From NCBI RefSeq assembly GCF_032118995.1, contig NC_092663.1:5022001-5086000 (forward strand): a DNA stretch of 64,000 bases, given 5' to 3'. The stretch is from Asterias amurensis. Lineage: Eukaryota > Echinodermata > Asteroidea > Forcipulatida > Asteriidae. The position numbers were made by a program, and so were the translations under genes. The notes beneath the pieces were generated by a model that ran no database searches, was not told the origin of the DNA, and saw only the letters and a program-made list of their open reading frames with translations. Shown here one piece after another: positions 12,501-21,926 of this stretch; position 1 is the stretch's first letter, and the number at the start of each line of letters is the position of its first letter.

Positions 12501-15500
12501 TCTGAGAACGCACATTACCCTTCGAAATCATTAGCTTGAAAGGCTTAGAAGTACATGGAAGAGTGCAAGGGCATTCGGTTCCCATGATGACAAATTTAGC
12601 TGGTACCTTTGTCTATACCACTGATGATGTTACTTATACTGAAATATACATGCACTGCATGACCTTCCAGCTAATTGCTCGTATCCAAATTGGCATCACC
12701 ATCGCCATGACAACGGCGTTCGTTTGGTTACGGTTCGGTTGGGTTTAAATGTTTTATAACAAAGGATGAAATTATTATATATATATTTTTTTTTTAACAA
12801 AGACATGCTTTTGAGGAGAGTGCTATACAGCGGACAGTTGTTTGTGTAATGTATATTGAAATACATTCTTATTACAACTATAGGAACTGCACTTTTCCGT
12901 TTCTTCTTATAATTATTTTAAAAATTAAAATTATAATATAGGACTCACAGCCAAACAGACAAAAACAAGTCAGCTTCGTTTAGAGCCACTAACCTAATTC
13001 ACGATTGTTTGCCTATTTTGTTTCAACTATAATTATGGTTGCTTTTTAGCTACTGTTACATCCAACAAGAAATCACAATCAGGTTTGTTTTGAACATTCT
13101 TAGGCATTCAAGATTTCAATACCACAGCTCGTAACCTTGGTGTGATATTCGACTCTGCCGTGATACTTAGTTCACATTACGTTTAGTATTGCATGTTCTA
13201 ATAGGCAAAGTAAGGAAATTGTTGACACAAAATGCAACTAAGCAGATAGTCCACTCTGATGTAGTTTCCAGAAGTGATATGGGCAATTCCAAGCAAACAT
13301 GGACATGACACCAAAAAAATCAAGTTTTTGTCACAACTTTCTTTCCCCTTAGAAGTTATAGCTAACATACGAAACCAATTTATTTTTAGTTGTTGACAAG
13401 GAATGAACCCAATTTTGCCAAATAAGAACTCAGCTTGGGCTCCACGTAGGCGTGGCTAAATTGAGTGGAAACGTGTAATGCGACTAACCGTAATGCGACT
13501 AACCATGGTTTTGCCACGTAAACCTAAAAGTTCAAGTTGCTGACTATTTATAAGTATCCTGTTGGATACTAATGTATAAGAGATGTGTGCTAAATGTAGT
13601 AAAACCTTTGCAAGTTTTTTAGTTTGAGGAAACTTTTGAATTGAGACAAGTGTATTTTTTATCATGTCCTTTTTGTGTAATGCGACTAACCGCTTTTTAC
13701 AAAGCTATAACATCCAGAGTACAACGCCCACAACATTTTTAATATCATCACTTAAAAGCCTTGGGTGTCAAGTACAAATCAGTCTATAAACTTAGTGGAA
13801 ATAATATCTCACATAGAACTACTAGCACCAAGATCAAGAAATGACACTAAAAAGTGTAATGCGACTAACCATGGAATCGCCCATATGTTTAATTCGCTTC
13901 TGTTTTGTTTTATGTTCTTCCTTGTACTCAAATTAAACGTCTTCAGGGTATTCAGAACTATGTTGCTCGTGTTTTACCTTGACTAAAAGTCATGCCCTGC
14001 CATATAACGCCGATTTTGAAGGGGGGGAAACGGTTACCTAGGGCAAATACAAGCAGGAGCCATTTCCCCCACCCCCTCCCCCACCCCCATTTACTTAAAG
14101 TGTATTAAATTTTGTTGTTTATTACTAGGAATGGATATTTCTTGGTGATAAAAGTTATAGATGATTAAACTTGATTGGTTTACCGTACGAGGTAGGCCTT
14201 TTATGTCTTTATAATTTTCTATGGGTGAAAATTTGTGATTTTTTACTCACATGTAATTTATAGGTTTAGTCAGCTGCAGAAGAATATTTCATTTTGTACT
14301 TTTCTTTTTTTTTTTTTTTTCTTCAGACGCATCCCGATGAGATGATCGGTGCAAGTCGACAGAAGCAAAACTACGCCATGCACAGACAGCTCAGCGATTT
14401 TGAAAGATACATCCAACGAGCCGATAACCTCTTCTCCATCGAGAGACTTTACCGAGAGCTCAAATGCATCGTGCCCCCGAACCAGACCGTCAACTCACTC
14501 CAGGCCCTCCGCCAGGTCGTACACAGAGCTCCTCGGTCGACACACCGACGAATCAGCAATATCTTCTTCAAAACCTTCTTCAAGTATGTGGGTTACCTCA
14601 GACGGTTGTCCAGGGTCTTCAAAGAGAGAATCCACACCGTGTTATTCGACTTCTTCTACGATACGATGTTTATTAGACTTCAGAATACAGAAGCGAATGG
14701 CACCGGGGCGAAAAAGGGCAAGTCGTCCAAGAAGGGACCTGCTCAAGATTTACCGCCAGACGTAGCTTCTGAAGTAGGGGAGCTTTGTCAGCAGTTGTCA
14801 TGCACCGTTGACGGTATCGAAGAGACTATCTCGTCTTGGGAGAAGCTACTTGAGGAGACGGAAGTCGATTCAACTCTCTTTGACGCCAGCTCCGAGCACA
14901 GCATCAGCCAGTTCAAGGACTGTACGAGGTTTCAGAGTATTCTGAGGCTGGTTCCGGACGTGCTTAACAAGAGCCGTATGGCTGTTATATTTGCAAGGGC
15001 GTGGTGGTACAAGGCAGAGAAGATTCGGCGAAAGCTGGGCCCGAATTCTGAATATGGTAGTGACTGGTCATCGCCAGACTCCGACTTACCTGTAATGCCT
15101 AAGACCGTTCCGAAAAACAGCAAAAAACAGAAAGAGGAAACTCCTGTCAAGGATCAACCCATGACACAACCAGCTGTGTTCAGACGAAAAATAAAGAAGG
15201 TAAGAAGCATGGAAGAGCTAGATGCCGAAAGGAAGGAGCTTGTCAAACCAAGAAGGGCACCCTTACGCAATAAACCAACCAATCCAGCCGGTCGCAGTGA
15301 AAAGGCTTTGGATAAAACCGATGTCGGCAACCAAGGGGCAAAGCAGCAAAAAGAGCAGCCGGGAAACGAGGAGTCATTCCCCAAAAGGGCGGTTCCAAAA
15401 AAGCAGTCGAAGAATCCCTCTCATCCAGAAAAACCTGATGGAAGCCGAAAGGGCCAGAAAAGAGGAGAAACTATTCCAGAACCAATTTCAGAAGAGTCTG

Positions 15501-17827
15501 CAGGACCAGGCGCTGCTGAAGAACCTAAGCCTCATAATGTGAGCCAACAGCCCCGGAAAGCAAGACCTGCAGGTCAAATCCAAACGAAAGGCACTCAGAG
15601 AAACAAAGTCAAGCCTTCTCCTCCTACCTTGAGGGATCACGATCGTGGTGGGAGAAATAAAAGTGAACCAGAACCAGAAATGTTGGGAGATGAACAGATA
15701 GTTGAAAGCCAGACAACGAACCGAGCTAGCACAGTCACTAAAGAAAGAAATCAGAACAGATCAAAGCAGGTGAAGCAGGAGTCTACTACCACCAGAGTCA
15801 AGAAGCAGAGGCCACAAGAAAATCAAAGTACTGGAGATACAGTGGTAGAGGACAACAGGAACATGAAACAGAAACCCACTCACGACAGAAACAACCAAAA
15901 AGCATCGAATGAGCAGCAAGGCCAAAAACAACACCCTGCCGAGACCATCCCACCGAAAAAGACCAACAGATCTAAACCCGGCCAAAAACAACCCCCTGAA
16001 GAATATGTCCCAACGAAAAAGATCCACAAATCTAAAGCCTCTTCAGTTCAGAGGAAGGCAAAAGACAAGTCCAACCCACCTCCTAAATCAAACAAACATG
16101 ACACCGAAGGCGAGCAATCTGATGTCGACAACCTCACTTGGCAAGAGAAGAAACTTGAGAAGCTGCGTCAGAAATTTGACGAAGCAATCGAGGGCAAGGA
16201 GATTCAACATGCAGCTTTTCAACTCATGGTCGGGCAGAAAGAAAGCTTGATTCGAGACATTGAGAAATACCACGGCTACTACCGGCACAACCGTATACTG
16301 AAGGCACAAGTGATTCTCCTGATAGGTAAAACGAGGGAGTGGAAGGAAGAGACCAAGTTGTTGGACTACCAGTGCAGACTTCTCAAAGAAGACCTGGACC
16401 TAGAAATGCAGTTAGATGCCTCTTTCATCAGGTAAGTAGCCTATGTCAATGCAATGCATGTGTTGCTTGGAGCGCCGCGATCCCAAGCGACTGGAGCGTG
16501 AGTGGTCTCCTAATTCAGTCGCTTGGGATCACGGCTCTCCAAGCCACGAATGCCTTAACAAAAGGCTAATAGGTACAGGCAAGAAACCTGTTGGTAGCAA
16601 AAACATTCATTCTTTTCCGCCTGGCGTCGTTAAACATCTTTTTCAGTGGTTCAGTGATGAGGTTCCTTTGTTTCAAGACTATAGGCGAAGTTCTGCCAGT
16701 TGTTTCTCCTTTCCTCTCATCCCAATCTTTCCTTGGGTGTCTTCTCAATTAGTGTAGATCCAAATGAAAAGTTCATGGCCACCAGGTAGTACAGCATCCT
16801 AACTATGTGGTAATGCTCTGAGAGACACCTATCAACAGATGTCCAATGTTGAGGTGGTTGTACTACTATTGGACAAGCATGTTGGTGGTCGGTGCAGCCC
16901 TTTTCGGTTGCAGTCATGAGGCCACCGGGTGATTGTTACGACAGTGTGATCGTACAAATTAATCAATTCCATTGTTTTGGGCAAATTTCAAACTTCCTTT
17001 TCTCTTCCTAGTCCAAACATGAAAAATACCTGCTCGCACAGCGTTTAAAAGGCCTCCTTTTCAATCAACTTCTCGGCGAAAAAGCAAACTTTGAATTTAC
17101 ATTATTCGAATTAAACATCACCACTGTTATTACAGAAGTGTAGAATCGTATGTTCGTTGCTCTTCAAAGGGAAAGTCACCTTAATTTCAGGTTCTTGTTA
17201 TGGTTTCAATTTAACAGTTCCAATGATGAGCTCCAAGACAAAATAGACGTCTTGGCCACGATGGTTGAAGACGAGCGAATGGAACTCAAGCAGCTGGAGA
17301 GGGATCTTGGTTTCATGAAACAGGCAACGATTCATCGCGGAATCCCCTACGACTCAGACTACGATGACCTGTTGGAGTTCGGGAATATCAAGCGGTACGG
17401 CTACCGGTACCAGGCCCTTGGCGGTAGCCTTCGACCTTCGAAGAACCTAAGAATGCTGCCGTGGAACGCAGATCCTTTCCTCGGGAAGAGCTTACAGAGT
17501 CAATATGAGAAAGGCACATGGAGGTCGATGGAATCTCTGTCGAGTCACGGTAGCAGTCTTGGCTTCTCGTACGGTGGGACCACCGAGGAGGACGACACGG
17601 GAGGGGATTCCGGCTTCACGCGGGACAGTGATGAGCCAGACCTGAACGAGAAACCAGGGGTTAAGTCCAAGCAGGCAGCCGTGCGAGGGAAGACATCAGA
17701 CCGCTTGAAGGAGGCAGCCGATGAGCTCGAGTACGCGCAAGACTCGTCGTCGGATACTGAAGACAACACCGAGAACAGCCCCCGTATATACGATCGGAAA
17801 AGGGAGCTCCCGTTCATCCCCGTATAA
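6564..17827 (+). CDS. Unrecognised ~958-aa basic coiled-coil protein (3 exons)
   Basis: Exons 6564-6725, 14327-16431 and 17218-17827 join in frame (phases 0 and 2) at GTAAGT donors; the exon 2 acceptor follows a long T tract. The N-terminal ~200 residues look helical and aromatic-rich (HRQLSDFERYIQRADNLF; NIFFKTFFKYVGYLRRL). Then come ~350 residues rich in K, Q, P and E, probably disordered, including a 20-residue unit repeated twice (GQKQHPAETIPPKK and GQKQPPEEYVPTKK, near 15.92-16.04 kb). A heptad-rich coiled coil crosses the exon 2/3 junction (EKLRQKFDEAIEGKE to ERMELKQLERDLGFMKQ). The tail is acidic and Ser-rich, ending RELPFIPV. The ATG at 6693 (MDMEDYFEIFY) has a better Kozak context than 6564 and would give ~915 residues. 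A second in-frame acceptor at 17190 would add nine residues to exon 3. Exon structure and frame are seen; function is unknown. Confidence 0.75.
7780..8130. mobile_element. Diverged copy of the 390-bp TTAA family
   Basis: Recognisable segments include TTGAAGTTGCAAGAGAATAA, TGCACAACTTTGTTGCTTTC and GGAGCCGTTTCTCACAATG, in family order. The ends are unclear. Confidence 0.7.
9718..10105. mobile_element. TTAA-flanked ~390-bp inverted-repeat element
   Basis: Ends TTAAAGGCAGAGGACACC and CAGTGCCTTTAA are inverted and bounded by TTAA. The centre is a hairpin around a repeated GAGACCTCAA / TTGAGGTCTC. Non-coding. TTAA target sites are typical of piggyBac- and Kolobok-type elements. It sits in intron 1 of the unrecognised gene. 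Confidence 0.9.
10551..10935. mobile_element. TTAA-flanked inverted-repeat element, second copy
   Basis: Highly similar to 9718-10105 and in the same orientation; the left TTAA is intact (TTAAAGGCAGTGGACACT) and the right end has decayed. Confidence 0.88.
11483..11580 (-). repeat. tRNA-derived SINE
   Basis: Minus-strand A box TGGCCCGAGTGG and B box GGGTTCGAGACCCAGTG; shares TCTGATCAGCAGAGTGTGGG with the copy at 60985. Confidence 0.8.
13277..13886. mobile_element. ~610-bp element with inverted ends and internal GTAATGCGACTAACC repeats
   Basis: Ends ATATGGGCAATTCCA and TGGAATCGCCCATAT are inverted. The 15-mer GTAATGCGACTAACC occurs four times inside (near 13476, 13490, 13677 and 13858), two of them in tandem. 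The superfamily is unknown. Confidence 0.7.
16462..16540. repeat. Hairpin in intron 2 of the unrecognised gene
   Basis: TTGGAGCGCCGCGATCCCAA pairs with TTGGGATCACGGCTCTCCAA; inner GCGACTG / CAGTCGC. It starts ~30 bp after the exon 2 donor, so a transcript would fold beside the splice site. Confidence 0.85.
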
Positions 17828-17966
17828 TAAAAGTATAATTATTGATAGTGGGGGACCCAAAAGTATATTCAACAAATCGATCAATTTTTAACAACATTTT
17901 ATTTCCATACAAACATTATAAACAACTTGATTTTACAAAACTGAAATTGTGCGGAGGCATGACCCA

Positions 17967-18356
17967 TTAAAAGAACCCGTTGCCTTGGATCGGACGAGTT
18001 GGTCTATAAAAAGCGTTTGAAACCGTTTGTTATAATATGCATATGGTTAGAAAGATGTTGTAAAAGTAGAATACAATAGTCCACACAAACATGCCTCGAA
18101 ACTGCACGGTTTTCCTTCCACCTCGTCGACTAACACGGGCGGCCATTTATGGGTGTCAAATTATTGACTCCCATAAATGGCCGACCGTGTTAGTTCGCAC
18201 AGTAAAAGGAAAACCACGCAATTTCGAAACAAATTTGTGTGGATCATTGTATTCTACTTTTAAAAATTATTTTCAATCATATACATTTTATAACAAACGG
18301 TTACAAGCACTTTTTATAAACCAACTCGTCCAATCCAAGGCAACGTGTTCCTTTAA
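17967..18356. mobile_element. TTAA-flanked ~390-bp foldback element (second TTAA family)
   Basis: TTAA at 17967-17970 and 18353-18356. Long inverted arms run from the ends (GTTGCCTTGGATCGGACGAG / CTCGTCCAATCCAAGGCAAC) to a central palindrome (CCATTTATGGGTGTC / GACTCCCATAAATGG). It lies 140 bp after the stop of the unrecognised gene. Confidence 0.92.
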
Positions 18357-18571
18357 AAGCAACAGCTTGTAGGCCTATGATGGGATGCCTTTTGTACAGA
18401 GCAAAAAATGGTGGATAGTACTTTTTAGAATAAACATGAAATAAGAACAAGATCACAACGGAACGGATAAACGAGCGTGAACAACAAACGACCAAACAAA
18501 CAAACACCCGACAAACAAACAAAAACAACCCAATAAAAAGTGCAAGAACCACACGATTGGCCCCGACGAAC

Positions 18572-19217
18572 GGTTTAACCATGGAGGAAGGAAGAGAAGG
18601 AGCTCGAACGAAGGGACTTCAAAAGTCGAACCTGCGGTACCGCGGTCGTTTAACAACACCTCGTAATCACCGACATACCTTTTACAGACAATGGGCGACC
18701 TGGCGTACGTGAGTTTGCGCGTGCGCACTTGGTTCTTCACTCAACCATGGTGTCGTATGTCGTATGGATATGATACAGAAAAACAACTTTTTTGAGACCT
18801 GATAAAATTTGTGTACACTTGTGCTCACCAAATCGAAAAACACAATTTAATACCAACCACCCTCGTGTGCTAATACCCAAATTTTGAACCACCGCTAGTG
18901 ACCGGAAAGTCACAAAAAATGAAAAAATATGCCATGATGTTTCAGTGAAACACCACAAACGGTAAATGAAAACGTGTATATTCACAATTCTTGTCTCCAA
19001 TGATTCAACTTTACACGAAGGCAACTATGGTGCAGAGCAGCGGTACCGCACGTTCTGTACAAAGAGATATAATCCTGCTCGTTAATCGGCCGCCCAGCTG
19101 GAGGTCTCCTATCTTTTTCCACTAGTTAGACGGAGGCATTGTCAGGGTATTCTTTTGTTACTCTGCGGTTTTGCGGGTCGTTCGAGCTCCTTCTCTTCCT
19201 TCCTCCATGGTTTAACC
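18572..19217. mobile_element. ~650-bp element with 38-bp perfect terminal inverted repeats
   Basis: GGTTTAACCATGGAGGAAGG begins the left TIR (18572-18609); its exact inverse is at 19180-19217. The inside holds no convincing ORF. The superfamily is not assigned. Confidence 0.85.
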
Positions 19218-19382
19218 AAGATGAATAATAGTATTATTAGCTTGCCTATGAAGCGAAGACAACTGTAGCAGGGATGACGTTTTAGGCAACTAAAAATGGC
19301 TTGACATTTTTTGTTTGTAAATTTGAACTAATTTGAGAGACCGTATGATCAAATAATTATGTTAAAATTGAACGATCACACT

Positions 19383-19600
19383 CACCCTCTCGCGGTGATG
19401 GCATGCACCCCCGTCACCCCCTAATGACCCACTCCACAAGCAGGGCACTCTGCTGGGGGCTGACCCGGGTGAGCCCCGTCAAAGCTACATGTATTCGAAC
19501 GTACCGGGGGCAGACCGGGGTGTCGACCCGTACCCAACCCGGGAGGCTAAAACGATCGCACCCACTTGAAACCCGGTATCATACGCAAACAGCGCCCTCA
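19383..19600. repeat. GC-rich island upstream of the Cys/His gene
   Basis: Strikingly GC-rich against an AT-rich background, with GACCCGGGTGAGCCCCG, TACCGGGGGCAGACCGGGG and GACCCGTACCCAACCCGGG as related, partly inverted motifs. AACGATCACACTCACC and AACGATCGCACCCACTTG may be its two ends. Could be a dispersed repeat or a promoter-proximal island; the gene starts ~280 bp downstream. Confidence 0.45.
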
Positions 19601-19880
19601 CTTTTGAAAAGGTTACTTTATTAAAAATAGGACAAAGGTTGTTTTTAATGAATGTTGGTCGCTCATCAGGCAGCTGACCAATCAAAATCGGTCTTATTCT
19701 GACATGCGGATGTACACTTCATGTACAATTGCACAATTTGGAGATTGCGCAAATCATTCGGCATTACCAGTGTAATCACTCAGTTCGGAGATGTAGCACA
19801 ATTCTGCACAATCTTGATATTGTGCATATCCACAAAGTGCGCTCTTCATAACAACGTGCACACATGTTGTTGTTGACAAA

Positions 19881-21926
19881 ATGGCAGAAAAAGACAGCGA
19901 GAAGCAGTTTAAATTACGGTGTTATGCCCATTCATCTGATTCCAATGAAGCTATAAAACCTATTACTGAAACAACGTGGACAAAATTCACACAATGTGTC
20001 AAGACTTGGCAGAAGCTTGACGGGAAATTCGGTGAAATAGCGAGGTGTTTCTTGCAAGATCACGGCGGCGATGATACAGATTGCGCTGCATTACCTATAC
20101 CTAACGACGGTGGTTTTCATCGGAAGTGTTACCAATTATTCACTGATATTTCAAAGTTACAACGGGCTGTACGGACCAAGGAGAACCGAGATAAGGAGCC
20201 AGAGCCTAAGGCTAAAGGTTAGAGACTTGTTTCAATCGAACATTCAAGTCATACTTTGCGTATTTTCTAACTCACCCTGAACTCTCTACTCGACTCGAGT
20301 CTAGGTAGGGAGACTATCTTACCTTACGGCTACGATAGAGTGATGGGACTGAGTGATAGACTCAGTCATGTCAGTAGTGTAGTACTGTGTTTTACTAAAT
20401 AAATGTGGGGTTTTGTATTGTTTGTGGTGGGTTTTTTGAAGGCATTGGACATGTTTTGAAAACGACACAAATTTGAGTGAAATGCATCATATACAAAACC
20501 TACAAACGAATGTGCTCAGTTATTAAAAAAAAATTAATATTATTTCCAAGATATGAAAAGTGCAGTTTAGTTTATAATATATAGCATAAATTTGTCAGTA
20601 ACATGTGCAGATGAGCCAGTCAACCATCGACTTGTTATGGCCACCCTTCGATTTGTCTCAAAAAAAGTCTAGTTGTCCGGCTTGTCAAGTTGTCCGGACC
20701 GCCAAGTTGTCCGGACCGTTGAGTTGTCTAAACTTTTTAAACTGTTGAGTGTTGACAGTTGAGTTGTTTCAACCGTTGAGTGTTCCGAATCGTTGAGTTG
20801 CCTGACCACCATAATACAAATTTACTTTGGTTTGAGCATAGACATGATAGAGCAAGGATGGTTTGAGCATAGACATGATAGAGCAACGATGGGTTTGAGC
20901 ATAGACATGATAGAGCAAGGATGGTTTGAGCATAGACATGATAGAGCAAGGATGGTTTGAGCATACATGTAGACATGATAGAGCAAGGATGGTTTGAGCA
21001 TAGACATGATAGAGCAAGGATGGTTTGAGCATAGACATGATAGAGCAAGGATGGTTTGAGCATAGACATGATAGAGCAAGGATAGTTTGAGCAATGAGTG
21101 CTGTTCAAAGATTTGTTATTTTATGCATGTAATTAGGCATGTTAGGTACACCTGATCATTGGTGCAAAAAGTATTAAATGCAAATTAAATTTATTTGATT
21201 ATAAAAATGTATTGTTATCCCCTAACAGATCTCATGAAATCTTCTCGCATCGTAAAGAAGGACTCAGAACCTCCCAGAAAGAAAGTTCGAATGATCCATC
21301 AGTCCAGCTCTACTTTGAACATGTTGATAGAGGAAACATTATCATCTACTCATACTTTACCAAGAATTTGCATCCTTTGCCATGGAAATCAGTACCGCAA
21401 AGATTGCGATGGCAAAAGGAATAAACAACCACTTAGTCAATGTACATCTACTGATGGCGGGAATCTCTTGAAAGCTGCTCAACTGAAGAAAGATGAGAAT
21501 CTGCTCCTTCACATTGCAAATAAAGACTGTGTTGCCATGCAGGTTAGGTACCATTCAGTTTGTTACGGAAACTATACAAAATGCGTGACTAAACGAGTTT
21601 CAAAACCACCACGGGATCCTCTCTACTTTAAATCTTTCAAGGTTTTCTGCGAGAAGTACATAGTTTCCCAAATCATCAATGACAAACAAGTGTTAAGAAT
21701 GTCAAAACTCAAGAGAGAGTTTGATAAAGTTGTACGTGAAGTTGATGATGATGATTCATCAACGTATAGAGCGTCGAACTTGAAGAATCGCTTGAAGAAA
21801 ACATTCCCAGAACTATGTTTCATGAAGCCTAAACGGGTAAATACAAGTGAGTTCGTGTATGTTCTACCAAAAGGATTGGAGATTCTACCATGCAGTGAAG
21901 GAGGATGGAAAATTAACATGCGCTAA
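19881..21926 (+). CDS. 344-aa Cys/His protein with two [FY]HxxCY motifs (2 exons)
   Basis: Exon 1 is 19881-20217 (donor GTTAGA, phase 1) and exon 2 is 21229-21926 (acceptor CCTAACAG); the joined frame is 345 codons including the stop. Two similar putative metal-binding clusters are visible. Exon 1 has C14, C39, C56, C68 and FHRKCYQLFT at 79-88. Exon 2 has CILCHGNQYRKDC at 160-172 and YHSVCYGNYT at 220-229. A basic KK/RKK stretch separates them near 122-133. I recall proteins with this YHxxCYxxYT pattern as common, uncharacterised and often multicopy in marine invertebrates, sometimes suspected of mobile-element origin; that is memory, not a search. A GTAAAT just inside the 3' part (about 21838) could be a donor, so the C-terminus is uncertain. 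No function is claimed. Confidence 0.62.
20664..20805 (+). repeat. Degenerate ~17-bp tandem repeat (AGTTGTCCGGACC)
   Basis: AGTTGTCCGG-type units recur six or more times with decay (CTAGTTGTCCGG, CAAGTTGTCCGGACC, GAGTTGTCTAAAC, GAGTTGCCTGACC), directly ahead of the 31-bp minisatellite in the same intron. Probably an older tandem array. Confidence 0.7.
20830..21092 (+). repeat. 31-bp minisatellite, about 8 copies
   Basis: Unit begins GTTTGAGCATAGACATGATA and ends GAGCAAGGATG (31 bp). Copies start at 20830, 20861, 20893, 20924, 20955, 20992, 21023 and 21054, with a partial copy at 21085. One copy carries a 1-bp insertion and one a 6-bp ACATGT insertion. It lies in the single intron of the Cys/His gene. 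Because 31 is not a multiple of three and the unit lacks minus-strand stops in any phase, all three minus frames stay open; these are repeat artefacts, not genes. Confidence 0.95.

Noticed and set aside
16566-16760. Minus-strand ORF ending ARRKRMNVFATNRFLACTY, looking protein-like
   Set aside because: Short, no family recognised and no splice support; could be a decayed transposon fragment but I cannot show it.
20737-21108. Minus-strand ORFs of ~90-120 codons (LLYHVYAQTILALSCL)
   Set aside because: Produced entirely by the 31-bp minisatellite; all three frames are open and there are no gene signals.
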